Below are positions 51,482 through 61,123 of a stretch of DNA of 64,000 nucleotides, piece after piece. Source of the DNA: Pelomonas asaccharophilus_A (GTDB lineage Bacteria; Pseudomonadota; Gammaproteobacteria; Burkholderiales; Burkholderiaceae_C). How positions within the stretch are numbered: position 1 is the stretch's first letter; every line of letters begins with the position of its first letter. Under the pieces are notes generated by a model that worked only from the letters and a program-made list of their open reading frames with translations, had not been told where the DNA came from and did not search any database. A program made the translations under genes and the position numbers. The DNA lies in NCBI RefSeq assembly GCF_031458115.1, contig NZ_JAVDXV010000007.1:1-64000 (forward strand). The letters are read 5' to 3'.

Positions 51482-53110
51482 TCAGGGGCCCAGCGCCTCG
51501 AACTCCACCCAGCCGAAATCCGCCGTGGCGGGGCGCTCCGTCGCACTGCGGGCGTACAAGCCCATGTAGACGCCGGTGAAGCCGGTGGACGTCTCGGTGG
51601 ACAGTTCGTGCGTGGGGATGCTGCACAAGACCTGCCACTTGTCTCCCGTCCGCCAGGCCAGCGAATAGCTGCGCGGATCGGCCAGCACCTGCAGTTGCAG
51701 CGGTGCGGCCGGCGCCGCTGCGCTGGCCAGCACCTTGGCCTTGCCGCCCAACTGCTGCACGCACTCGACGCGGCGTTCGTCGCCGCCCGTCACCTGCAGC
51801 AGCGCATGGTGCGACTCGTTCATGCGTAAGGCCAGGCCGGCCACGTCGCCACCGGAGGCGGGCTTGAAGTCCAGTTGCGTCGCGATGCGCTGGTTGAGCC
51901 GCTCCTGGCGACGGCCGATGAAGCTGGGGGTGCCGATCTCATCCAGCCCGATTCGCGCCCCCGTCAGCCGCAGATGGCCCGGCCGGGCCTTCAGCGACCA
52001 CAGGCCATCCGCATAGCTGCGCAGGAAGGTCCAGTGCAGCGGCAGGCGCTTGTCGGCAGCGAAGGTCTCGCGCACCGGCGCGGCCGGCCACGGCACCCAG
52101 GCCGGCAGGCCGGTCGTGGGCTGCGGTTGCGCCAGCGTGCCGTTCTGGCCGAACTCCGGCCAGCCATCCTCGCGCCAGCGCACCGGCGACAGCAGCGTCT
52201 CGCGGCCGATGTGGTGATGACGCCCACCACCCGCCTGCTGCGGGCGTATGGCCAGCAACGTGGCCCACCAGTCGCCCTTGGGCGTCATGACCAGGTCTGC
52301 ATGGCCCAGCGCCTGGAAGGGGCTGTCAGGCAGGTTGCGGTGCGTCAGCACCGGGTTGTTCGGATGCGGCTCGAACGGCCCCCAGGGCGAGCGCGAGCGG
52401 GCCATCGTGATGCGGTGGTCGTAGGACGTGCCGCCCTCGGCAATCATCACGTAGTACCAGCCGTTGCGCTTGTACAGGTGCGGGCCCTCGGGCCAGATGC
52501 CGCCCATGCCGCTCCAGATCAGCTTGGGCTCCTCCAGCAGCTTGCCGGCCTTGAGGTCCACGCGTGCCTGGTAGACGCCGCCGTTGCGCCCGCCGCCGTG
52601 GCGGGTGTAGTAGACCGTGCCGTCATCGTCGAAGAAGAACGACGGGTCCATGCCGAACACCGATTCCGGCAGCCGCACGGGGTCCGACCATTCGCCCGCC
52701 GGGTCGGTGGCGGTCAGGTAGAAGTTGCCGATGCCGCCGACGTCGGTGGTCACGATGTAGAAGCGACCGGGCTCGCAGCGGATGGTGGGCGCGAAGATGG
52801 ACTGCGAACTCTTGCGGCCGGCAAAGGTGAGCTGACCGGGCCGCGACAGTGCGTTGGCGATCAGCCGCCAGTGCACCAGATCCTTGCTGTGATAGACCGG
52901 CAGTCCCGGCAGGTACTCGAAGGTGCTGGTGACCAGGTAGTAGTCATCGCCCGAGCGGCAGACGCTGGGGTCCGACGCGAAGCCGCTGACGACCGGGTTG
53001 TCGAAAGTGGCCGGCATCTTGGCGTTCGGGGTGGCTTGCGCAAACGCACCACCGCTGGCGATGGACAGCGACAGCGCCAGCACGGCGCCGCTCAGGGACT
53101 TCAGTTTCAC
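51482..53110 (-). CDS. secreted GH43 beta-xylosidase / arabinofuranosidase-type enzyme
   Basis: 542 residues from GTG 53110 with TTTGGAGACGCT ahead. A signal peptide (GAVLALSLSIASGGAFA) is followed by the GH43 propeller: Asp47 in GFASDPSVCR, Asp in GMDPSFFFDDDG, Glu in GIWPEGPHLYK. The last 200 residues form the beta-sandwich typical of larger GH43 xylosidases (LHWTFLRSYADGLWSLKARP, FTGVYMGLYAR). Not a close copy of the other GH43 enzyme, so a different linkage may be cut. Two operator-like sites lie just upstream. Confidence 0.88.
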   Translation of the reverse strand: MKLKSLSGAVLALSLSIASGGAFAQATPNAKMPATFDNPVVSGFASDPSVCRSGDDYYLVTSTFEYLPGLPVYHSKDLVHWRLIANALSRPGQLTFAGRKSSQSIFAPTIRCEPGRFYIVTTDVGGIGNFYLTATDPAGEWSDPVRLPESVFGMDPSFFFDDDGTVYYTRHGGGRNGGVYQARVDLKAGKLLEEPKLIWSGMGGIWPEGPHLYKRNGWYYVMIAEGGTSYDHRITMARSRSPWGPFEPHPNNPVLTHRNLPDSPFQALGHADLVMTPKGDWWATLLAIRPQQAGGGRHHHIGRETLLSPVRWREDGWPEFGQNGTLAQPQPTTGLPAWVPWPAAPVRETFAADKRLPLHWTFLRSYADGLWSLKARPGHLRLTGARIGLDEIGTPSFIGRRQERLNQRIATQLDFKPASGGDVAGLALRMNESHHALLQVTGGDERRVECVQQLGGKAKVLASAAAPAAPLQLQVLADPRSYSLAWRTGDKWQVLCSIPTHELSTETSTGFTGVYMGLYARSATERPATADFGWVEFEALGP

Positions 53111-53126
53111 AGCGTCTCCAAATGAT

Positions 53127-53160
53127 TGATAGTTCTACCAAATGCATGGTAGCGATATCA
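53127..53160 (-). promoter_or_regulatory. two LacI-type operators before the second GH43 gene
   Basis: TGATAGTTCTACCA (53127-53140) and TGGTAGCGATATCA (53147-53160), each preceded by CCAAATG. The second is nearly identical to the site before regulator A. They lie 17-50 bases before the GTG. The following 230 bases to the next gene contain only a 40-codon frame (LAQVCGVQARMEAFSLGHLQ near its end) that I cannot assign. Confidence 0.6.
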
Positions 53161-53391
53161 GTGGTAGTCGCAAGGATGGGTCTACCCTGAGGTCCAGGGA
53201 AGCGGCGGGGCCGAGGCCATCAAGCCGGCCACGCTGGCCCAGGTTTGCGGCGTGCAGGCCCGCATGGAGGCTTTCTCGCTGGGGCATCTCCAAGTCCACG
53301 TTGACCGGGAGGATTGATCACCCACTACGATGCCGGCCCAGAACAAAGGGTTACGAGCGATGTCGTGGATAGGAATTGCCGTGGGTGACGC

Positions 53392-54261
53392 GTGGGCGTG
53401 AAGCTGCTCGTGGGCCTGGTGTGGCTGCTGAGCTGGCTGCCGTTTCGCGCCATCTCGGCGCTGGGCTGGGCGGTGGGCAGCCTGATTGCCGCGCTGCCTT
53501 CATCGCGTCGGCGCATCGGCGAGGTGAATCTGAGGCTGGTGCTGCCCGACTGGACACCCGCGGCGCGCCGCCGCCTGCTGCGCCAGCACTTCGTGGCCAT
53601 GGTGCAGATGCTGCTGGAGTACGGCTACTGCTGGTTTGCGTCACGCGAGCGCATCCAGCGGCTGGTGCGCATCGAAGGCCTGGAGCACCTGCGGGCGCTG
53701 GAGGGCCGCAACGTCATCCTGATGATGCCGCACTTCACCGGCCTGGACCTGGCCGGCCAGCGCATCTCGCTGGAAACGCCGCTGGTCAGCATGTATTCCG
53801 TGCAGAAGGACCCGTGGCTGGACGAGTTCTTCCGCACCAAGCGGCTGCGCTTCGGCAACGGCATCATCTTCTCGCGCCAGCAAGGCACGCGGCCCACGCT
53901 GCGCGCGCTGAAGGAGGGGCGGCGCCTGTACTACTTGCCCGACCAGGATTTCGGCCACCGCGACTCCGTGTTCGCGCCCTTCTTCGGCGTGCCGGCCGCC
54001 ACCATCGGCGGGCTGTCACGCATGGCAGCCGTCGGGAACGCGGTCGTGCTGCCCTGCTACCCGCGGCGCGAGACCGACGGCTACACGGTGGTCATCGAGC
54101 CGCCGCTGGACAATTTCCCGACCGATGACGTGGTCGCCGACGCGACACGCATGAACGCCGTCATCGAAGCCCAAGCGCGTCGACAATTGCACCAGTACTT
54201 CTGGCTCCACAAGCGCTTCAAGTCGCGCCCGCCCGGCGAGGCCGACTTCTATGCCAAATGA
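53392..54261 (+). CDS. lipid A biosynthesis acyltransferase (LpxL/HtrB family)
   Basis: 289 residues from GTG 53392; a second GTG two codons on is possible. An N-terminal membrane segment is followed by the acyltransferase motif H-x4-D (His114, Asp119 in MMPHFTGLDLAG), then a block YYLPDQDFGHRDSVFAPFFG typical of LpxL. It adds a secondary acyl chain to lipid A at the inner membrane. Its stop overlaps the start of an LpxO-like gene, linking two lipid A modifications. Which acyl chain is used cannot be read. Confidence 0.88.
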   Translation: MGVKLLVGLVWLLSWLPFRAISALGWAVGSLIAALPSSRRRIGEVNLRLVLPDWTPAARRRLLRQHFVAMVQMLLEYGYCWFASRERIQRLVRIEGLEHLRALEGRNVILMMPHFTGLDLAGQRISLETPLVSMYSVQKDPWLDEFFRTKRLRFGNGIIFSRQQGTRPTLRALKEGRRLYYLPDQDFGHRDSVFAPFFGVPAATIGGLSRMAAVGNAVVLPCYPRRETDGYTVVIEPPLDNFPTDDVVADATRMNAVIEAQARRQLHQYFWLHKRFKSRPPGEADFYAK

Positions 54262-55175
54262 CTGACATCCCCTACTTCAAGATCGCCATCGTCGCGGTCT
54301 TCATTGCCAGCACGATGTATGTGCACTTCCGCGGCAAGGTGCGGCTGCGCTTCTTCCGCCAGTTGATGGACCACTCCACCTTCATGGCGCCCATCAACTG
54401 CCTGATGTACCTGTTCAGCAAGCTGCCGGCCAAGCCCTACCTGCCGGTGTCGGGCTTCCCGGAGCTGAAGCTGCTGCAGGACCACTGGCAGGACATCCGC
54501 GCCGAGGCCTACAAGCTGGCCGATGCCGGCGAGATCAAGAAGAGCGACAAGTACAACGACGCCGGCTTCAACAGCTTCTTCAAGACCGGCTGGACGCGAT
54601 TCCACCTGAAGTGGTACGACGACGCGCACGCGTCGGCCAAGGAGATGTGCCCGGTGACGACCGGCCTGCTGCAGCGCATCCCGACCGTGAAGGCCGCGAT
54701 GTTCGCCGCGCTGCCGCCCGGCGGCCGGCTCGTCACGCACCGTGACCCGTTTGCCGGCTCGGTGCGCTACCACCTGGGGCTGGTCACGCCCAACGCCGAC
54801 AGCTGCTACATCTCGGTGGACGGCGAGCGTTATTTCTGGCGCGATGGCGAGGGCGTCATCTTTGACGAGACCTATCTGCACTACGCCGAGAACCAGTCGG
54901 ACATGATGCGCATCATCCTGTTCTGCGACGTCGAGCGGCCGCTGAACAACCCGGTCGCGCGTTGGTTCAACCACTTCATCAGCAACACGCTGATCCGCGC
55001 GGCCTCGGCGCCCAACTCCGACACCGACCGCACCGGCGGCATCAACAAGCTGTTTGCCTACGTGCAGCAGGTGCGCATGTTCGGCAAGCGCATCAAGGCC
55101 AAGAGCCGGTTTGCTTACTACGCGATCCAGTGGATCGTGTTCGGCGGGCTGATCGTCTGGTGGCTCTGGCCCTGA
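54258..55175 (+). CDS. lpxO: LpxO-like lipid A hydroxylase (aspartyl/asparaginyl beta-hydroxylase family)
   Basis: 305 residues with membrane helices at both ends (FKIAIVAVFIAST, IVFGGLIVWWLWP). The dioxygenase core has GGRLVTHRDPFAGSVRYHLG and DGEGVIFDETYLHYAENQSD, with the H-x-D metal pair and distal His and Arg. LpxO adds a hydroxyl to a secondary acyl chain of lipid A using oxygen and 2-oxoglutarate. It overlaps the acyltransferase gene by 4 bases (ATGA), consistent with modification of the acyl chain that enzyme installs. Confidence 0.85.
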   Translation: MTDIPYFKIAIVAVFIASTMYVHFRGKVRLRFFRQLMDHSTFMAPINCLMYLFSKLPAKPYLPVSGFPELKLLQDHWQDIRAEAYKLADAGEIKKSDKYNDAGFNSFFKTGWTRFHLKWYDDAHASAKEMCPVTTGLLQRIPTVKAAMFAALPPGGRLVTHRDPFAGSVRYHLGLVTPNADSCYISVDGERYFWRDGEGVIFDETYLHYAENQSDMMRIILFCDVERPLNNPVARWFNHFISNTLIRAASAPNSDTDRTGGINKLFAYVQQVRMFGKRIKAKSRFAYYAIQWIVFGGLIVWWLWP

Positions 55176-55185
55176 CCGCCTGACG

Positions 55186-57750
55186 ATGCTGCGGCTGCGC
55201 CTGCTCGGTGGTTTCGAGATAGCGCGCGCCGGCCGCGTCGAGCTGACCCGCCTGCCCAGCCGCGCCGCCACGCTGCTGCTGGCCCGCCTGGCGCTGCTGC
55301 CGCGCCGCCAGCATCCGCGCGAGGAACTCATCGAGCTGCTGTGGCCCGGCGTGGCGCTGGACGTGGGCCGCAACCGGCTGCGCCAGACGCTGTCCACGCT
55401 GCGTGCGCTGCTGGAAACCCCCGAGGCCCCGCTGTTCAGCGCCGACCGCCAGCAGATCTCGCTGCTTCCCGGCGCACTGACCTCCGATGTGCAGGACTTC
55501 GAGTCCACGCGCACCCCCACGCACTACGGCGGCGACCTGCTGCCCGGCCATTTCGACGACTGGGTCGTGACGGAACGCTACCGGCTGTCCGCGCTGGCCG
55601 AAACCGCGCCGCCAGCGCCGCCACCGCCCGTCATCACACGCCCTGCGGCCGCCCTGCCCTCGTTCGCCACCAGCCTGCCGCGCTATCTGACGCGCTATTT
55701 CTCGCCACCCGGCCGCCTCGAAGCGCTGGCGGCGCGGTTGCCCGATCAGCGCCTGCTGACGCTGATCGGCCCCGGCGGCGTCGGCAAGACACGCATGGCG
55801 GTGGAGCTGGCCTGGCTGCAGTTCAGCGGCGCGGACTGGAGCTGCGGCATGGCCGCGCTGGCCGAGGTGCGCGACGAGCCCGCGCTGGTCGCCGCGCTGG
55901 AGCGCGCGTTGATCCTCACGCGCGGCGGCGGCTGGCCGGCCATCGAGGCGGCGCTGCAGGAACCCGGCGCCGTGCGCCTGCTGGTGCTGGACAACGCCGA
56001 GCAGGCGCTGGGTCTCATCACCCAGGCCGCGCAGCGGCTGCTGGCGGTGGCGCCCGCACTGTGTCTGCTGGTGACGTCGCGCCATGCGCTGGAGCTGGAC
56101 GGCGAGACACTGGTCGACGTGACGCCGCTGGCCGACGCCCAGGACACCGCCCAGGCCTTGTTCATCGACCGCGCCCGCGCCGTGCGGGCCGACTTTCACG
56201 CCAGCCGCGACAACCAGGCCGCGCTGACCGAACTGATCCGCGAGCTGGACGGCCTGCCGCTGGCGCTGGAGCTGGCCGCCGCCCGCGTGCGCAGCTTCTC
56301 GCCGGCGCAGATGCTGGAGCAATGGCGCGGCCTGCAGCCCGAGGCCGCCGGCCTGCCCGCCTGGCTGAGCAACCCCACGCGCGCGCCGCGGCACGCCTCC
56401 GTCGCCGGCCTGCTGGACTGGAGCCAGGCCTTGCTGGGCCCTGAACCGCGCGCGTTGCTGCGGCGCCTGGCCGCGCTGCCGGGCGCCTTCAGCTGGGCCG
56501 ATGTGCAGGCGCTGGGTGGCACGCCGGCCCAGCTCGACGAGCTGACCGGGCATTCGCTGGTGCAGGCCGGCGGCGACGCCGAGCCGCGCTACCGCTTGCT
56601 GGAGCTGCTGCGGCGCGGCGTGCTGGCGCGCGTCGACGCCGGCGAGCAGCAGGCCGCACGACACGGGTTGCGCGCGGCGCTGTGCGACTGGGCCAGCGCG
56701 CTGGGCCTGCAGGCGCCCATCACGGCCTGGGCCGGCCGCCGCGACCTGGCCCGCGCGCTGATTGCCCATGCCGCCGACGACGGCGACGCGGCCACCGGCC
56801 TGCGGCTGGCACTGGCCCTGCGCCCCTGCTGGGAGAGCGACGGCGTGGACCGCGCGCTGGTCGACCAGCTGGGCCAGCTGCTGCAGCTCACGCCGCCGTC
56901 GTCCGCCGGCCACGAGTTGCGCGCCCACCTGGCGTTCACGCATGGCGACCGCGCGCTGGCGCTGGCCGAGGCCGAGCGGGCGCTGGAGCTGGCCGGCACC
57001 GACCCCGCCACGCGCGCGCCGGCGCTGGTGCGCCGTGCCTGGGTGCTGCTGGCCGGCGACAACCGCGAGCAGGGCCAGACCCGCCCGCTGGAGGAGGCCA
57101 TCGGCCTGGCGCGCCGCGCGGGTGACATGCCCACCGAGGCGCGTGCCTGGCAGCAGCTGGCCGCCGTTGCCGTGTCGCGCGACCAGCCCGCGCAGGCCGA
57201 GGCGCTGTACGCCCGGGCGCAGGAGCTGTGGGAGGCCGTGGGGCATGCCCGCCAGGCCGCCGCGCGGCTGCGCAACCGCGCGCAATGTCTCATCGAGCTG
57301 GGCGACACCGCCACGGCGGTGGGCTGGATCACCGCCTGCCAGCGGCTGGCCGAGGCGGACGGCGACGGCGTGGGCCAGCTCGACGCGGCCTACACGCTGG
57401 CGCTGGCCCACCAGTCGCGCCGCGACTGGCCCGCCGCGCTGGCCGCGGCCCGCCAGGCGCTGCGCATTGCCCACCAGCGCCAGCACCTGCATGCGCGGGC
57501 GCTGACGCTGCAGCTGTTCGCCCGCCCGCTGGCCCGGCTGCGCCACCCCGACACGGCGCTGCAGCTGGCCGCGTTCGCCGAGCGCTACTGGCGCCAGCAC
57601 CTGGGCGCCTTGGGCACCCGCGAGGCCCGTGCGCTGGCCCGCGTGCGCCGGCTGGCCGAGGCCCAACTGGGCCGCGCCGCCGCCACGGCCGCCTGGGCTT
57701 CCGGACAAACCCTGAACCTCTCGGAAGCCCTGACGCTGACCGGGGCGTGA
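55186..57750 (+). CDS. large regulator: winged helix, STAND ATPase and TPR repeats
   Basis: 854 residues. The first 130 form an OmpR/AfsR-like winged-helix region (LRLRLLGGFEIARAGRVELT, LLWPGVALDVGRNRLRQTLS). The usual BTAD helical domain of SARP regulators is not evident. A P-loop NTPase follows (LIGPGGVGKTRMAVELAWLQ near residue 190; LRLLVLDNAEQAL) and the last 330 residues are TPR-like helices. Such proteins sense a ligand and bind DNA on ATP-driven assembly. It lies 10 bases behind lpxO and may be cotranscribed. The ligand and target genes are unknown. Confidence 0.75.
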   Translation: MLRLRLLGGFEIARAGRVELTRLPSRAATLLLARLALLPRRQHPREELIELLWPGVALDVGRNRLRQTLSTLRALLETPEAPLFSADRQQISLLPGALTSDVQDFESTRTPTHYGGDLLPGHFDDWVVTERYRLSALAETAPPAPPPPVITRPAAALPSFATSLPRYLTRYFSPPGRLEALAARLPDQRLLTLIGPGGVGKTRMAVELAWLQFSGADWSCGMAALAEVRDEPALVAALERALILTRGGGWPAIEAALQEPGAVRLLVLDNAEQALGLITQAAQRLLAVAPALCLLVTSRHALELDGETLVDVTPLADAQDTAQALFIDRARAVRADFHASRDNQAALTELIRELDGLPLALELAAARVRSFSPAQMLEQWRGLQPEAAGLPAWLSNPTRAPRHASVAGLLDWSQALLGPEPRALLRRLAALPGAFSWADVQALGGTPAQLDELTGHSLVQAGGDAEPRYRLLELLRRGVLARVDAGEQQAARHGLRAALCDWASALGLQAPITAWAGRRDLARALIAHAADDGDAATGLRLALALRPCWESDGVDRALVDQLGQLLQLTPPSSAGHELRAHLAFTHGDRALALAEAERALELAGTDPATRAPALVRRAWVLLAGDNREQGQTRPLEEAIGLARRAGDMPTEARAWQQLAAVAVSRDQPAQAEALYARAQELWEAVGHARQAAARLRNRAQCLIELGDTATAVGWITACQRLAEADGDGVGQLDAAYTLALAHQSRRDWPAALAAARQALRIAHQRQHLHARALTLQLFARPLARLRHPDTALQLAAFAERYWRQHLGALGTREARALARVRRLAEAQLGRAAATAAWASGQTLNLSEALTLTGA

Positions 57751-57815
57751 CGAACGGGAACGCAAGCATCCCTTCGTTAGCATCGAAGGTTTTGGTCTCA
57801 CCCAATCCCTTCTTC

Positions 57816-60800
57816 ATGCCCCGTCTGACCGCCGCCCCCGCCCTGCTGCTGGCCGCCGCCCTCGCCGCCAATGCCCAGGAAGCTCCCAAGCCAGCGTCCT
57901 GGAACGTCAACGCGCCACCCGGCGTCGCCAAGACGGCCACCATCGACGTGAAGACCGGCACCTGGATGAGCGTGGACGTCAGCCCCGACGGCAAGACGAT
58001 CGTGTTCGACCTGCTGGGAGACCTCTACACGCTGCCCATCGCCGGCGGTGAGGCCAAGGCGCTGACACATTCCATCGCCTGGGAGCAGCAGGCGCGCTTC
58101 TCGCCGGACGGCAAGCAGATCGCCTTCCTCAGCGACGCCGGCGGCGGCGACAACGTCTGGGTCATGAACGCGGACGGCAGCGGCGCCCGCGCCGTCACGA
58201 AGGAAGACTTCCGGCTGCTGAACAACCCGGTCTGGCACCCCAACGGCAAATACCTGCTGGCGCGCAAGCACTACACCGGCACGCGCAGCGCCGGCTCGGG
58301 CGAGATCTGGCTGTTCCATGTGGACGGCGACGCGGCCAAGAACAAGGGCGTGCAGCTCAACGAGAAGCCCAACTGGCAGAAGGACCTGGGCGAGCCGGCC
58401 GTGTCGCCGGATGGCAAGTACCTGTACTACTCGCAGGACACGACGCCCGGCCGCGTGTTCGAGTACAACAAGAACAGCAACGGCGAGATCTACAAGATCT
58501 TCCGCCAGGACCTCGTCGACGGCTCCGTGGAGCCCTTTGTGCAAGGCCCCGGCGGCGCCGTGCGGCCCACGCCGTCGCCGGACGGCAAGTACCTCGCCTT
58601 CGTGCGCCGCGTGCGCAACCAGAGCACGCTGTTCCTGAAGGACCTGCAGACGGGCGTGGAGCGCCCGGCCTGGAGCGGCCTGTCGCGCGACCTGCAGGAG
58701 ATCTGGGCGATGTGGGGCGTCTACCCCAGCTTCGCGTGGATGCCCGGCAGCAAGGAGATCGTCGTCTGGGCCGAGGGCCGCATCTGGCGCGTGGACCCGT
58801 TCAAAGGCTCGGCCGCCGAGATCCCCTTCCACGTGAAGGACACGCGCGAGATGCGCGAGCCCATGCGCTACGCGCAGACCGTGGCGCCCGACCAGTTCGC
58901 CGTGCGCCAGCTGCGCGGCGCCCAGGTGTCGCCGGATGGCAAGCGCGTCGTCTACGCGGCGCTGGGCTCGCTGTGGATCAAGGATTTGCCCAGCGGCACG
59001 CCGCGCCGGCTGACGAAGCAGAACGACGCGTTCGAGCTGGCGCCGCACTGGGCGCGCGACGGCAAGTCCATCGTCTACGCGACCTGGCGCGACGACACGC
59101 AAGGCAGCATCCGCCGGCTGGACGTGGCGAGCGGCAAGGACACCGTGCTCATCAAGGAGCCCGGCAAGTACCTGGAGCCGCGGCTGTCGCCGGACGGCAA
59201 GCAACTCGTCTACCGCAAGATCAAGGGCGGCGGCCTGACCAGCCCCTGGCACAGTCTGGACACCGGCCTCTACCTGGCCGCGGCCGACGGTTCGGGCAAG
59301 ACCGAGCGCATCGCCAAGGAAGGCAGCGCGCCGCAGTTCGGCGCGAAGAACGACGAGCTGTTCTTCACCAAGGTGGCCAGCACCAGCGAGGTCGATCAGC
59401 GTTTCTCGCTGATGCGGCTGAATCTGCAGGATCGCAGCGAGACCGAGATCGCGCGCAGCGATTTCGCCAGCGAGTACAGCGTGTCGCCAGACGGCCAGTC
59501 GCTGGGCTTCGTGGAGCGCTTCCACGCTTACGTGACGCCGCTGCCCAGCGTGCAGGGCCAGTCCGGCAAGGTCATCACCGTTGGCAGCAAGATGGACGCG
59601 CTGCCGGTGCGCCAGCTGGACGCCAACGCCGGCTACGCGCTGCACTGGAGCAGCGACAGCCGCAAGCTGCACTACACGCTGGGCGACGAGCTGTTCACCG
59701 CCAGCGCCGAAGGCAAGGACAAGGCGACCGCGCAGAAGATCGGCTTCGAGCAGGCCAGCGACAAGCCCGCCGGCAAGATCGCGCTGACCGGCGCCCGCAT
59801 CGTGACGATGAAGGGCCAAGGTGACGAAGGGGTCATCGAGGGCGGCACGGTGCTGGTGGACGGCAACCGCATCGTGGCCGTGGGCAAGGACGTGGCCATT
59901 CCGGCCGACGCCAAGCGCATAGACGCCACGGGCAAGACCATCGTGCCTGGCTTTATCGACGGCCATTGGCACGGCGCGATGAACGACGGCGGGCTGATCC
60001 CGCAACAGAGCTGGGTCAACCTGGCCTCGCTGGCCTTCGGCGTGACGACGCTGCACGACCCGTCTAACCTGAACGCGGCCATCTTCACGCAGGCCGAGAT
60101 GCAGCGTGCCGGCATCGTGCTGGGCCCGCGAATCTACTCGACCGGCAGCATCCTGTACGGCGCCCGCACGCCGATCACGGCGGTCGTCAACAACCTGGAT
60201 GACGCGCTGACCCATCTGAACCGCCAGAAGGCCGAAGGCGCCATCAGCGTGAAGAGCTACCAGCAGCCGCGCCGCGACCAGCGCCAGCAGGTGCTCGAGG
60301 CCGCCCGCCAGACGCAAATGATGGTGGTGCCCGAGGGCGGCTCGCTGTTCCAGCTGAACATGAGCATGGTGGTGGACGGCCACACGACGGTGGAGCACTC
60401 GCTGCCGCTGGCGGACGTGTGGGACGACGTGAAGCAGCTGTGGCGCCAGACGGCGGTGGGCTACAACCCGACGCTGAACGTGGGCTACGGCGGCCTTGAC
60501 GGCGAGCACTACTGGTACGCCCGCACGGAGGTCTGGAAGCACCCGCTGCTGAGCCGCTACGTGCCGCGCGCCGTACTGGAGCCCCGCGCCATCCGCCGCG
60601 AGACCGCGCCGGAGGAAGACTTCAACATCCTGAAAGTGGCCCGCACCGCCAACGAATTGTCCAAGGCCGGCGTCAACGTGATGATCGGCGCGCACGGCCA
60701 GCGCGAGGGCCTGGGCGCGCACTGGGAGATGTGGATGCTGGTGCTGGGCGGCATGGGCCCGCACGACGCGCTGCGCGCCGCGACCATCAATCCGGCGCGC

Positions 60801-61076
60801 AACTTCGGCATGGACAAGGATCTCGGGTCCATCGAGGCTGGCAAGCTGGCCGACCTGGTTGTCATCGACGGCAACCCGCTGGCCGACATCCGCCAGAGTG
60901 ACCGCGTCGTGCAGGTCATGCAGAACGGCCGGCTGTTCGACGCGCTGACGATGAACCAGATCGCCCCGGTCGCCAAGCCCCGCAAGCCCTTGTTCTTCGA
61001 CGGCAGCGACGGCAAGACCATGCCGGTGGACAGCCATGCGCTGGAGACGGGACATGGACATGACCACGGCGATTGA
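57816..61076 (+). CDS. secreted TolB-propeller amidohydrolase
   Basis: 1086 residues from ATG 57816. A signal peptide (APALLLAAALAANA) is followed by six or more WD40/TolB-type blades (VDVSPDGKTIVFDLLGDLYT, FSPDGKQIAFLS, repeats of SPDGKYLxY). From about residue 660 the amidohydrolase domain has VPGFIDGHWHGAM with the HxH metal site, HDPSNLN, SVKSYQQ, TTVEHSLPLAD, GAHGQREG and the closing ADLVVIDGNPLADIR. Related two-domain proteins act as periplasmic imidazolonepropionase-like or peptidase enzymes; the substrate is not known. Confidence 0.85.
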   Translation: MPRLTAAPALLLAAALAANAQEAPKPASWNVNAPPGVAKTATIDVKTGTWMSVDVSPDGKTIVFDLLGDLYTLPIAGGEAKALTHSIAWEQQARFSPDGKQIAFLSDAGGGDNVWVMNADGSGARAVTKEDFRLLNNPVWHPNGKYLLARKHYTGTRSAGSGEIWLFHVDGDAAKNKGVQLNEKPNWQKDLGEPAVSPDGKYLYYSQDTTPGRVFEYNKNSNGEIYKIFRQDLVDGSVEPFVQGPGGAVRPTPSPDGKYLAFVRRVRNQSTLFLKDLQTGVERPAWSGLSRDLQEIWAMWGVYPSFAWMPGSKEIVVWAEGRIWRVDPFKGSAAEIPFHVKDTREMREPMRYAQTVAPDQFAVRQLRGAQVSPDGKRVVYAALGSLWIKDLPSGTPRRLTKQNDAFELAPHWARDGKSIVYATWRDDTQGSIRRLDVASGKDTVLIKEPGKYLEPRLSPDGKQLVYRKIKGGGLTSPWHSLDTGLYLAAADGSGKTERIAKEGSAPQFGAKNDELFFTKVASTSEVDQRFSLMRLNLQDRSETEIARSDFASEYSVSPDGQSLGFVERFHAYVTPLPSVQGQSGKVITVGSKMDALPVRQLDANAGYALHWSSDSRKLHYTLGDELFTASAEGKDKATAQKIGFEQASDKPAGKIALTGARIVTMKGQGDEGVIEGGTVLVDGNRIVAVGKDVAIPADAKRIDATGKTIVPGFIDGHWHGAMNDGGLIPQQSWVNLASLAFGVTTLHDPSNLNAAIFTQAEMQRAGIVLGPRIYSTGSILYGARTPITAVVNNLDDALTHLNRQKAEGAISVKSYQQPRRDQRQQVLEAARQTQMMVVPEGGSLFQLNMSMVVDGHTTVEHSLPLADVWDDVKQLWRQTAVGYNPTLNVGYGGLDGEHYWYARTEVWKHPLLSRYVPRAVLEPRAIRRETAPEEDFNILKVARTANELSKAGVNVMIGAHGQREGLGAHWEMWMLVLGGMGPHDALRAATINPARNFGMDKDLGSIEAGKLADLVVIDGNPLADIRQSDRVVQVMQNGRLFDALTMNQIAPVAKPRKPLFFDGSDGKTMPVDSHALETGHGHDHGD

Positions 61077-61090
61077 AGCGTCAGGGCTCG

Positions 61091-61118
61091 TTGCCGCAGG
61101 GTAAACAGGCCCTAGAAT
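61091..61118 (+). promoter_or_regulatory. gcvTHP promoter
   Basis: TTGCCG (61091-61096) and TAGAAT (61113-61118) with a 16-base spacer. Transcription would begin near 61125, exactly ahead of the first glycine aptamer. Confidence 0.6.
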
Positions 61119-61123
61119 GCCCT

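Noticed and set aside
53164..53318. Short frame ending LAQVCGVQARMEAFSLGHLQ before the acyltransferase gene
   Set aside because: Under 50 codons, no start with ribosome site and no recognisable family; it could be a remnant but cannot be supported.
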